A DNA stretch of 64,000 nucleotides from Aristolochia californica (taxonomy: Eukaryota > Streptophyta > Magnoliopsida > Piperales > Aristolochiaceae). Position 1 is the first letter of the stretch; each line of letters begins with the position of its first letter. The notes beneath the pieces are model-generated. The model was not told where the DNA came from, did not search any database, and saw only the letters and a list, made by a program, of their open reading frames with translations. Positions 12,355 through 24,089 of this stretch are shown here, in pieces. The translations under genes and the position numbers were made by a program. Location: contig JARWKL010000008.1 in the NCBI GenBank assembly GCA_029961685.1, positions 22,415,981 to 22,479,980 on the forward strand, in the 5' to 3' direction.

Positions 12355-12862
12355 GGATCAATTATAAATCTCTTTCTTACAAAATTCCACCAAGCTATCT
12401 GGGGTTAAACTAGTGGAATTTCCCCAAAGTGGATAACAAAACTTTGGTGTTCATTTTTAGTGTGTGAAAATAATTTTCTTTACTCACATTTATTATAGTT
12501 TTCAAATTCTTTTGCATACATAAGCTCTTAAATTTTCATTTTGTTCTGATCTTTATTTGCCCTTTCTTTTTGTTTACAAGAAAACTGGGAGAGAGAAAAA
12601 CTCATGTTTGAAAAAAAAATTGAACATTGAAAATGGAAATGCACAAATGCTAAGAGAGATAATTCCAAAAAGTATCTGTGATTTTTAGGTCCAATTTTTT
12701 GTAAAATAGGCAAAAAGTGGGAGGTTCGGCTCTGGTAAATATCCCACCGCACGTTAACTTGAGAATTTAATTTTTTCTACTTCTTGAAATTTTTGGATCA
12801 TTAGGTCATTTGCATCTTCAACATGTTTCTGGCATGCATATCCACCACATTTAAAGCAAGTT
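12355..12862. repeat. Hybrid monomer at the A/B family junction
   Basis: The left and middle parts are family A: the ttataaatc segment, a long spacer before ggcaaaaagtggg, ccgcacgttaacttgag near 12745, and tcatttgcatcttcaac at about 12805-12825. From ttaaagcaagttagg at about 12850 onward every diagnostic is family B (agtccctttcc, aagcttattattagggg). The switch therefore lies between about 12827 and 12852, inside sequence shared by both families that includes GCATGC. The copy is 508 bp, an A-type length. It is most simply explained as a homologous crossover or conversion tract between in-register A and B monomers. Confidence 0.85.
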
Positions 12863-15800
12863 AGGATCAATTTGAAGTCCCTTTCCTATAAAATTCCACC
12901 AAGCTTATTATTAGGGGTTGTACTAGTGGAATTTCCCAAACATGGATAACAAAACCTTGGAGTTCATTTGTAGTGCGTGATATAATTTTATTCACTTACA
13001 TTTATTATAGTTTAAAATTTTTTTGCAAACATGAACACGAAAATTTTCATTTTGTTATGCCTTATATCTTTTTTGTTTACGAGAAAAATGGAGAGTGAGT
13101 TTTGGATTTGAAAAAATTTGAACATCCAAAATGGAAATGCAAAAATGCAGAGAGAGATAATTCAAAAAACTATCTGTGATTTTAAAGGATAGGCAAAAAG
13201 TGGGTTGTTTGGCTCTGGTAAATATCCATCCACTTGAGAATTTGATTTTTTGTACTCCTCGAAATTTTTTTTTCATTAGGTCACTTGCATCCTCAAAATG
13301 TTTCTGGCATGCATTTCCACCACATTTAAAGCATGTTAGGATCAGTTAGAAGTCCATTTCCTATAAAATTCCACCAAGCTTATTATTAGGGGTAGTACTA
13401 GTGGAATTTCCCAAACATGGATAAAAAAACCTTGGACTTCATTTGTAGTGTGTGAAATAATTTTTTTCACTTACATTTATTATAGTTTTCAAATTTTTTT
13501 TGCATAAATGAACCCCAAAATTTTCATTTCGTTATGCGTTATATATTTTTTGTTTAAGAGAAAAATGGGAGAGTAAGTTTTGGATCTGAAAAAAAATTTG
13601 AACGTCCAAAATGGAAATGCACAAATGCTGAGAGAGATAATTCAGAAAAGTATTTGTGATTTAAAGGATCAGCAAAAAGTGGGTTGTTTGGCACTGGTAA
13701 ATATCCAACCACTTGAGAATTTGATTTTTCTACTCCTCGAAATTTTATGATCATTAGGGCACTTGCATCCTCAACATGTTTCTAGCATGCATATCCACCA
13801 CATTTAAAGCAAATTAGGATCAGTTAGAAGTCCCTTTCCTATAAAATTCCACAAGCTTACTATTAGGGGTTGTACTAGTGGATTTCCCAAACATGGATAA
13901 CAAAACCATGGAGTCCATTTTTACTGTGTGAAATAATTTTCTTCTCTTACATTTATTATAGTTTTCAAATTTTTTTGCATACATGAACTCTAAAATTTTC
14001 ATTTTGTTATGCCTTAAATCTTTTTTGGTTACGAGAAAAATGGGAGAGAGTTTTGGATTAGAAAAAAAATTTGAACTTCCAAAATGGAAATGCACAAATG
14101 CTGAGAGAGATAATTCCAGAAAGTATTTGTGATTTAAAGGATAAGCAAAAAGTGGGTTGTTTGGCACTGGTAAATATCCAACCACTTGAGAATTTGATTT
14201 TTCTTCTCCTCGAAATTTTTGGATCATTTGGTCACTTGCATGGTCAACATGTTTCTGGGATGCATATCCACCACATTTTGAAGCATGTTTGGATCAGTTA
14301 GAAGTCCATTTCCTATAAAATTCCACCAAGCTTATTAATAGGGGTTGTACTAGTGGAATTTCCCAAACATGGATAACAAAACCTTGGAGTTTATTTTTTG
14401 GGCGTGAAATAATTTTCTTCACTTACATTTATTATAGTTTTTAAATTTTTTAGCATACATGAACTCTAAAATTTCCATTTTTTTATGCCTTATATCTTTT
14501 TTGTTTACGAGAAAAATGGGAGAGTGAGTTTTGGATCTGAAAAAATGTTGAACATCCAAATTGGAAATTCACAAATGCTGAGAGAGATAATTTCAAAAAG
14601 TATCTGTGACTTTTAAGGATAGGCAAAAAGTGGCTTGTTTGGCTTTGGTAAATATCCAACCACTTGAGAATTTGATTTTTTCTAGTTCTTGAAATTTTTG
14701 GATCATTAGGTCACTTGCATCCTCAACATGTTTCTGGCTTGCATATCCACCACATTTAAAGCAAGTTCGGATCTGTAAGAAGTCCCTTTCCTATAAAATT
14801 CCACCAAGCTTATTATTAGGGGTTGTACTAGTGGAATTTCTCAAACATGGATAACAAAACCATGGAGTTCAATTTTAGTGCGTGAAATAATTGTTATTAC
14901 TTACATTTATTATAGTTTTCAAATTTTTTTGCATACATGAACTATAAAATTTTCATTTGGTTATGCGTTATATATTTTTTGTTTGATAGAAAAATGGGAG
15001 ACTGATTTTTGGATCTGAAAAAAAATTTTAACATCCAAAATGGAAATGTACAAATGCTGAGAAAGTGATAATTCATAAAAGTATCTTTGATTTTTAAGGA
15101 TTGGCAAAAAGTGGGTTGTTTGGCTCTGGTAAAAATCCAACCAATTGAGAATTTGATTTTTTCTACTCCTTTAATTTGTGGAACCATGGGTCACTTGCAT
15201 CCTAAATATGTTTCTGGCATGCATATCCACCACATTTAAAGCATGTTAGGATCATTTAGAAGTCCTTTTCCTAGAAAATTCCACCAAGCTTATTATTAGG
15301 GGTTGTGCTAGTGGATTTCCCAAACATGGATAACAAAACCTTGGAGTTCATTTTTAGTGTGTGAAATAATTTTCTTCATTTACATTTATTATAGTTTTCT
15401 ATTTTTTTTCCATACATGAACTCTTCAATTTTCATTTTGTTACGCCTTATATCTTTTTTGTTTACGAGAAAAATGGGAGTGTGAGTTTTGGATCTTAAAA
15501 TAAAATTTTAACATCCAAAATTGATATGCACAAATACTTAGAGAGATAATTCCAAAAAGTATATGTTATTTTTAAGAATAGCAAAAAGTGGGTTATTTGG
15601 CTCTGGAAAATATCCAAGCACTTGAGAATATAATTTTTTCTACTTCTTGAAATTTTTGGATCATTAGGTCACTTGCATCCTCAACATGTTTCTGGCAAGC
15701 ATATCCACCACATTTAAAGCATGTTAGGATCAGTTTGAATTCCCTTTCCTATAAAATTCCACCAAGCTTATTATTAGGGGTTGTACTAGTGGAATTTCCC

Positions 15801-17384
15801 AAACATGGATAACAAAAGCTTTGTGTTCATTTGTAGTGCGTGATATAATTTTCTTCACTTACATTTATTATAGTTTTCAAATTTTTTCGCATACATGAAC
15901 AGGAAAATTTTCATTTTTTATGCCTTATATCTTTTTTGTTTATGAGAAAAATGGGAGAGAGAGTTTTGGATCTGAAAAAAATTTGAACATCCAACACAGA
16001 AATGTAAAAATGCAGAGAGAGATAATTTAAAAAAGTATCTGTGATTTTTAAGGATAGGCAAACGTGGGTTGTTTGGCTCTGGTAAATATCCAACCACATG
16101 AGAATTTGATTTTTCGTACTCTTCAAAATTTTTTGATCATTAGGTCACTTGCATCCTCAACATGTTTCTGGCATGCATTTCCACCACATTTAAAGCATGT
16201 TAGGATCTGTTAGAAGTCCATTTCCTATAAAATTCAACCAAGCTTATTATTAGGGGTTGTACTAGTGGAATTTCCCAAACATGGATAAAAAAACCTTGGA
16301 GTTCATTTGTAGAGTGTGAAAGAAATTTTTTCACTTACATTTATTATATTTTTCAAATTTTTTTGCATACTTGAACTCTAAAATTTTCATTTGGTTATGC
16401 GTTATATATTTTTTGTTTAAGAGAAAAATGGGAGAGTGAGTTTTGGATCTAAAAAAAAAATTGAACATCCAAAATGGAAATGCACCAATGCTGAGAGAGA
16501 TAATTCCAAAAAGTATTTGTGATTTCAAGGATAAGCAAAAAGTGGGTTGTTTGGCACTCGTAAATATCCAACCACTTGAGAATTTGATTTTTCTACTCCT
16601 CGAAATTTTTGGATCGTTTGGTCACTTGCATGGTCAACATGTTTCTGAGATGCATATCCACCGCTTTTTGATGCATGTTAGGATCAGTTAGAAGTCCCTT
16701 TCCTATAAAATTCCACCAAGGTTATTAATAGGGGTTGTACTAGTGGAATTTACCAGACATGGATAACAAAACCATGGAGTTTATTTTTTGGGCGGGAAAT
16801 AATTTTCTTCACTTACATTTATTATTGTTTTTAATTTTTTTTGCATACATGAACTCAAAAATTTTCTTTCTTTTATGCCTTATATCTTTTTTGTTTATGA
16901 GAAAAATGGGAGAGTAAGTTTTGGATCTGAAAAAAATTGGCACATCCAAATTGGAAATGTACAAATGCTAAGAGAGGTAATTTCAAAAAGTATCTGTGAT
17001 TTATAAGGATAGGCAAAAAGTGGGTTGTTTGGCTCTGGTAAATATCCAAACACTTGAGAATTTGATTTTTTCAACACCTTGAAATTTTTGGATCGTTAGG
17101 TCACTTGCATCCTCAACATGTTTCTGGCATGCATATCCACCACATTTAAAGCATGTTAGGATCAGTTAGAAGTCCATCTCCTATAAAATTCCACCAAGCT
17201 TATTATTAGGGGTTGTACTAGTGGAATTTCCAAAACAAGGATAACAACACCTTGGAGTTCATTTGTAGTTCGTGAAATAATTTTCTTAACTTACATTTAT
17301 TACCCTTTTCAATTTTTTTTGCATACATGAACTAAAAAATTTTCATTTTGTTATGCCTTATATCTTTTTTGTTTACGAGAAAAA

Positions 17385-17410
17385 TGGGAGTGTGTTTAAA
17401 AGTATCTGTG
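17385..17410. repeat. Deletion of about 66 bp in a family B monomer
   Basis: The sequence passes from gggagtgtg directly to tttaaaagtatctgtga, removing the gttttggatctgaaa segment, the A-run, the tggaaatgcacaaatgctga block and the gagataattcc segment. The monomer 17159-17570 is only 412 bp, the shortest in the window. Confidence 0.9.
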
Positions 17411-20400
17411 ATTTTTAAGGTTAGGCAAAAAGTGGGTTGTTTTGCTCTGGTAAATATCCAACCACATGAGAATTTGATTTTTTGTACTCCTTGAAATTTT
17501 TGGATCATTAGGTCACTTACATCCACAACCTATTTCAAGCATGCATATCCACCACATTTAAAGCATGTTAGGATCAATTAGAAGTTAATTTCGTATAAAA
17601 TTCCACCAACCTTATTATTAGGGGTTGTACTAGTGGAATTTCTCAAACATGGATAACAAAACCATGGAGTTCAATTTTAGTGCGTGAAATAATTTTTATT
17701 ACTTATATTTATTATAGTTTTCAACTTTTTTTGCATACATGAACTATAAAATTTTCATTTGGTTATGCGTTATATATTTTTTGTTTAAAAGAAAAATGGG
17801 AGTGTGAGTTGTGGATCTGAAAAAAAATTTTAACAACCAAAATGTAAATGTACAAATGCTGAGAAAGAGATAATTCCAAAAAGTATCTGTTATTTTTAAG
17901 GATAGGCAAAAAGTGGGTTATTTGGCTCTAGAAAATATCAAAGCACTTGAGAATTTGATTTTTTCTACTTCTTGAAATTTTTGGATCATTAGGTCACTTG
18001 TATCCTCAACATGTTTCTGGCATGCATATCCACCACATTTAAAGCAAGTTAGGATCAATTTGAAGTCCCTTTCCTAACAAATTCCACGAAGCTTATTTTT
18101 AGGGGTTGTACTAGTGGAATTTCCCAAACATGGATAACAAAAGCTTGGTGTTCGTTTGTAGTGCGCGATATAATTTTCTTCACTTACATTTATTATAGTT
18201 TTCAAATTTTTTTGCATACATGAACACGAAAATTTTCATTTTGTTATGCCTTATATCATTTTTGTTTACGAGAAAAATGGGAGAGTGAGTTTTGGATCTA
18301 AAAAAAATTTGAACATCCAAAATGGAAATGCACAAATGCTGAGAGAAATAATTGTAAAAAGTATCTTTGATTTTTAAGGATAGGCAAAACGTGGGTTGAT
18401 TTGCTCTGGTAAATATCCAACAACTTGAGAATTTTATTTTTTGTACTCCCCGAAATTTTTGGATCATTAGGTCACTTGCATCAACAACATGTTTCTAGCA
18501 TGCATATCCATCACATTTAAAGCAAGTTAGGATCAGTTTGAAGTCCATTTCCTATAAAATTCCACCAAGTTTATTATTAGGGGTTGTACTAGTGAAATTT
18601 CCCAAACATGGATAAAAAAACCTTGGAGTTCATTTTTAGTGCGTGAAATAATTTTCCTCACTTAATTTTATTATATTTTTCAAATTTTTTTGCATACGTG
18701 AACACAAAAATTTTCATTTTGTTATGCCTTATATCTTTTTTGTTTACGAGAAAAATGGGAGAGTGAGTTTTGGATCTGAAAAAATTTGAACATCCAAAAT
18801 GGAAATGCAAAAATGCTAAGAGAGATAATTGAAAAAAGTATCTATGATTTTTAAGGATAGGCAAAAAGTGGGTTGTTTGGCTCTGGTAAAAATCCAACCA
18901 CTTGAGAATTTGATTTTTTCTACTTCTTGAAAATTTTGGATCATTAGGTCTTTTGCATCCTCAACATGTTTCTGGCTTGCATATCCACCACATTTAAAGC
19001 AAGTTAGGATCTATAAGAAGTCCCTTTCCTATAAAATTCCACCAAGCTTATTATTAGGGGTTGTACTAGTGGAATTTCCCAAACATGGATAACAACACCT
19101 TGGAGTTCATTTGTAGTCCGTGAAATAATTTCCTTAACTTACATTTATTATACTTTTCAATTTTTTTTCCGTACATGAACTCTAAAATTTTCATTTTGTT
19201 ATGCCTTTTATCTTTTTTGTTTACGAGAAAAATGGGAGAGCGAGTTTTGGATTTGAAAAAAATTTTGAACATCCAAAATGGAAATGCACAAGCTGAGAGA
19301 AATAATTCCAAAAAGTATCTATGATTTTTTAGGATAGGCAAAAAGTGGATTATTTTGCTCTGGTAAATATCCAACCACTTGAGAATTTGATTTTTTGTAC
19401 TCCTCGAAATTTTTGGATCATTGGGTGACTTGCTTCCTCAACCTGTTTCAAGCAAGCATATCTACCACATTTATAGCATGTTAGGATCAGTTAGAAATTA
19501 ATTTCGTATAAAATTCCACCAAGTTTATTATTAGGGGTTGTCTTAGTGGAATTTCCCAAACATGGATAACAAAACCATGGAGTTCATTTTTAGTGCGTGA
19601 AATAATTTTTATTACTTACATTTATTATAGTTTTCAATTTTTTTGCATTCATGAACTCTAAAATTTTCATTTTGTTATGCCTTATATCTTCTTTGTTTAC
19701 GAGAAAAATGGAGAGTGAGTTTTGGATATGAAAAAAATTTTGAACAACCAAAATGGAAATGCAAAAATGCTGAGAGAGATAATTCGAAAAAGTATTAGTG
19801 ATTTTTAAGGATAGGCAAAAAGTGGGTTGTTTGGCTCAGGTAAATATCCAACCACTTGAGAATTTGATTTTTTTAACTCCTCAATATTTTTGGATCTTTA
19901 GGTGACTTGCATCCTCAACATGTTTCTGGTATGCATATCCACAACATTTAAAGCTTGTTAGGATCAGTTAGAAGTCCCTTTCCAATAAAATTCCACCAAG
20001 TCTATTATTAGAGGTTGTACTAGTGGAATTTCCAAAACATGGATAACAAAACCTTGGAGTTCATTTTTAGTGAGTGAAATAAATTTCTTCACTTACATTA
20101 ATTATAGTTTTCAATTTTTTTTGCATACATGAACTCTAAAATTTTCATTTTGTTTTGCCTTATGTCTTTTTTGTTTACTAGAAAAATGGGAGTGTGAGTT
20201 TTGGATTTGAAAAAAAATTTGAACATCCAAAAAGGAAATGCACAAATGCTAAGAGAGATAATTCCAAAAAGTATCTGTAATTTTTAAGGATCGGCAAAAT
20301 GTGGGTTGTTTGGCTCTACTAAATATCCAACCACTTGAGAATTTGATTTTTTCTACTTCCCGAAATTTTTGGATCATTAAAGCACTTGCATCCTCAACAT

Positions 20401-20919
20401 GTTTCTGGCATGCATATCCACTACATTTAAAGCATGTTAGGATCAGCTAGAAGTCCCTTTCCTACAAAATTCCACCAAGCTTATTATTAGGGGTTGTACT
20501 AGTTGAATTTCCCAAACATGGATAACAAAACCTTGGAGTTCATTTTTAGTGCGTGAAATGATTTTCTTCACTTACATTTGTGATAGTTTTCAAATTTTTT
20601 TGCAGACATGAACACTAAAATTTTCATTTTGCTATGCCTTATCTCTTTTTTTTTTTACGAAAAAAATGTGACAGTGAGATTTGGATCTGACAAAAAATTT
20701 GAACATCCAAAGTAGAAATGCAAAAATGCTGAGAGAGATAATTCCAAAAAGTATCTGAAAATTTTAAGGATATGCAAAAAGTGGGTTGTTTGGCTCTGGT
20801 AAATATCCAACCACTAGAAAATTAGATTTTTTGAACTCTTAGAAATTTTTGGATCATTAGGTCACTAGCATCCTCAACATGTTTCTGGCATGCATATCTA
20901 CCACATTTAAACTATGTTA

Positions 20920-21399
20920 GGATCAGTTAGAAGTCCCTTTCTTATAAAATTCCACCAAGCTTATTATTAGGGGTTGTACTAGTGGAATTTCAAAAACATG
21001 GATAACAAAACCATGGAGTTCATTTTTAGTGCGTGAAATAATTTTCTTCACTTACATTTATTATAGTTTTCAAATTTTTTCTGCACACATGAACTCTAAA
21101 ATTTTCATTTTGTAATGCCTCATATCTTTTTTGTTAACGAAAAAAATGGGAGAGTGAGTTTTGGATCTGAAAAGAACTTTGAACATCCAAAATGGAAATG
21201 CACAAATGCTGAGAGAGATAATTCCAAAAAGTATGTGTGATTTTTAAGGATTGTTAAAAAGTGGGTTGTTTGGCTCTAGTAAATATCCAACCACTTGAGA
21301 ATTTGATTTTTTCTACACCTTGAAATTTTTGGATCATTAGGTCACTTGCATCCTCACTATGTTTATGGCATGCATATCCACCACATTTAAAGCATGTTA
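20920..21399. repeat. Representative family B monomer (480 bp)
   Basis: Full-length copy cut at the GGATC landmark. It carries AAGCTT at 20957-20962, ACTAGT at 20978-20983, cataacaaaac-type CAAAA motifs just after, alternating T- and A-tracts at about 21070-21200, the conserved tggaaatgcacaaatgctga block, the aaaaagtgggttgtttggct block, and the palindromic core GCATGC at 21368-21373 overlapping ATGCAT at 21370-21375. The phased runs of four to eight A or T could give intrinsic curvature, which is common in satellites, but this has not been measured. Confidence 0.9.
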
Positions 21400-21699
21400 G
21401 GATCAGTTAGAAGTCCCTTTCCTATAAAATTCCACCAAGCTTATTATTAGGGGTTGTACTAGTGGATTTTCCCAAACATGGATAATAAAACCTTGGAGTT
21501 CATTTTTAGTGAGTTAAATTATTTTCTTTACCTACATTTATTATAGTTTTCAAATTCTTTTGCACAAATGAACTCTAAAATATTCATTTTGTTATGCCTT
21601 ATATCTTTTTTGTTTACGAGAAAAATGGGAGAGTGAGTTTTGGATCTGAAAAAGATATGAACATCCAAAATGGAAATGCACAAATGCTGAGAGAGATAA

Positions 21700-24000
21700 T
21701 TCCAAAAAGTATCTGTAATTTTTAAGGATAGACAAAAAGTGGGTTGTTTGGCTCTGGTAAATATCCAACCACTTGAAAATTAGATTTTTTCTACTCTTTG
21801 AAATTTTTGTACCATTAGGTCACTTGCATCCTCAACATGTTTCTGGCATGCATATCTACCACATTTAAAGTATGTTAGGATCAGTTAGAAGTCCCTTACC
21901 TATAAAATTCCACCAAGCTTATTATTGGGGGTTGTGCTAGTGGAATTTCCCAAACGTGGATAACAAAACCATGGAGTTCATTTTTAGTGCGTGAAATAGT
22001 TTTCTTTACTTACATATATTATAGTTTTCAAATTTTTTTTGCATACATGAACTCTAAAATTTTCATTTTGTTATGCCTTATATCTTTTTTTTTAGCGAAA
22101 AAAAAGGAGGAGTGAGTTTTGGATATGAAAAAAAATTTGAACATCCAAAATGGAAATGCACAAATACTGAGAGATATAATTGCTAAAAGTATCTGTGATT
22201 TTTAAGGATAGGTAAAAAGTGGGTTGTTCAGCTCTATTAAATATCCAACCACTTGAGAATTTGATTTTTTCTACACCTTGAAATTTTTGGATCTTTAGGT
22301 CACTTGCATCCTCAACATGTTTACGGCATGCATATCCACCAAATTTAAAGCATTTTAGGATCAGTTTGAAGTCCTTATCCTATCAAATTGCACCAAGTTT
22401 ATTATTAGGGGTTGAACTAGTGGAATTTCCCAATCATGGATAAGAAAACCTTGGAGTTCATTTTTAGTGAGTTAAATAATTTTCTTCACCTAGATTTATT
22501 ATAGTTTTCAAATTCTTTTGCAAACGTGAACTCTAAAAATTTTATTTTGTTATGCCTTATATCTTTTTTGTTTCCGAGAAAATGGGAGAGTGAGTTTTGG
22601 ATCTGAAAAAAATTTGAACATAAAAAATGGAAATGCACAAATGCTGAGAGAGATAATTCCAAAAAGTATCTGTACTTTTTAAGGATAGGCAAAAAGTGGG
22701 TTGTTTGGCTCTGGTAAATATCCAACCACTTGAGAATTTGATTTTTTCTACTCATGAAATTTTTGGATCATTAGGTAACTTGCATCCTCAACATGTTTCT
22801 GGCATGCATTTCCACCACATTTAAATTATGTTAGGATCAGTTAGAAGTCCCTTTCCTATAAAATTCTACCAAGCTTATTATTAGGGATTTTACTAGTGAA
22901 ATTTCCCCATCATGGATAACAAAACCTTGGAGTTCATTTTTAGTGCGTGAAATAATTTTCTTCACTTACATTTATTATAGTTTTTAAATTTTTTTGCCAA
23001 TATGAACTGTGAAATTTTTTTTTGTTATGCCTTATATCTTTTTTGTTTACGAGAAAAATGGGAGAGTGAGTTTTGGATATGAAAAAAAAATTGAACATCC
23101 AAAATGGAATTGCACAAATGCTGAGAGTGATAATTTTGAAACGTATTTGTGATTTTTTACGATATGGAAAAAGTAGGTGTTTTGGCTCTGGTAAATATCA
23201 AACCACTTGGGAATTTGATTTCTTCTACTCCTTGAAATTTTTGGATCATTATGTCACTTGCATCCTAAACATGTTTCTAGCATGCATATCCACCACTTTT
23301 AAAGCAAGTTAGGATCAGTTAGAAGTCCATTTCCTATAAAATTTCACCAAGCTTATTATTAGGGGTTGTACTTGTGGAATTTCCCAAACATGGATAACAA
23401 AACCATGGAGTTCATTTTTAGTGCGTGAAATAATTTTCTTCACTTACATTTATTATAGTTTTCAAATTTTTTTGCATGCATGAACTCTAAAATTTTCATT
23501 TTGTTATGCCTTATATCTATTTTGTTTTTGTGAAAAATGGAAGAGTTAGTTTTGGATATGAAAAATATTTGTACTTCCAAAATGGAAATGCACAAATGCT
23601 AAGAGAGATAATTCCAAAAAGTATCTGCGATTTTTAACGATAGGCAAAAAGTGGGTGTTTTAGCTCTGGTAAATATCCAACCACTTGAGAATTTGATTTT
23701 TTCTACTCCTATAAATTTTTGGATCATTATGTCACTTGAATCCTAACCAAGTTTCTGGCATGCATATCCACCACATTTAAAACATGTTAGGATCAGTTAG
23801 AAATCCCTTATCTATAAAATTCCACCAAGCTTATTGTTAGGGGTTGTACTAGTGGAATTTCCCAAACATGGATAACAAAACCATGGAGTTCATTTTTAGT
23901 GCGTGAAATGATTTTCTTCACACACATTTATTATAGTTTTCAATTTTTTTTGCATACAAGAACTCTAAAATTTTCATTTTGTTATGCCTTATATCTTTTT
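21700..24000. repeat. Five-monomer higher-order repeat, copy 1 (about 2.39 kb)
   Basis: Landmarks 21878, 22358, 22834, 23312 and 23790 match 24269, 24748, 25228, 25708 and 26188 at offsets of 2,390-2,398 bp. Private marks of this copy that recur include gaattagat-type gaaaattagattttttct near 21776, tctaccacatttaaagtatg near 21856, ggtaaaaagtgggttgttc near 22211, tttacggcatgc at 22320, the tatcaaatt segment near 22381, cacctagatttattatag at 22488, and the agtaggtgttttggctc and tcctaaacatg pair near 23175-23272. Endpoints are approximate. Confidence 0.8.
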
Positions 24001-24089
24001 TGTTTACGAAAAAAATGCGAGAGTGAGTTTCGGATCTGAAAAAAAATGTGAACATCCAAAATGGAAATGCACAAATGTTGAGAGAGATA

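Larger units (their letters stand above)
8880..12470. repeat. Right copy of the 3.6 kb family A duplication
   Basis: Partner of 3800-7440. It differs from the left copy by scattered substitutions, a deletion of about 37 bp at about 9120 that removes the tggaaatgc block, an expansion of a T-run to 18 at 10484-10501, and a deletion of about 20 bp at about 12288. Similarity fades past about 12470, shortly before the A/B junction. The copies are therefore not brand new: they had time to gain several independent small changes. Confidence 0.83.
1..12840. repeat. Satellite family A tandem array (about 508-510 bp monomers)
   Basis: About 25 head-to-tail copies of an AT-rich monomer. Landmark GGATC (or a one-base variant) falls at 226, 730, 1240, 1751, 2260, 2768, 3278, about 3764 (deleted copy), 4275, 4783, 5293, 5800, 6310, 6818, 7324, 7834, 8341, 8850, 9323, 9832, 10342, 10849, 11359, 11867 and 12355; most spacings are 504-511 bp. 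Family marks: ttaaaacatgttagg, caagctatctgggg, cccaccgcacgttaactt, tcatttgcatcttcaac, and ggtccgctttttgtaaaa before ggcaaaaagtggg. Compared with family B, A is longer before ggcaaaaagtggg (about 15 bp), around the GTTAAC site (about 8 bp) and near gtgatctatatttgcc (about 8-10 bp), and shorter by about 4 bp at aagctatct. Copies differ from each other by scattered substitutions and small indels. The direct repetition is certain; the chromosomal location is unknown. Confidence 0.97.

Noticed and set aside
13820..14227. Longest open frame, 135 codons on the minus strand
   Set aside because: It only fuses two satellite frames through private indels in this monomer. Neighbouring copies have stops at the same places, so length alone is not evidence of a gene.
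17385..17410. Possible transposon excision site
   Set aside because: The interval is a simple internal deletion of satellite sequence with no target-site duplication or terminal repeat left behind.
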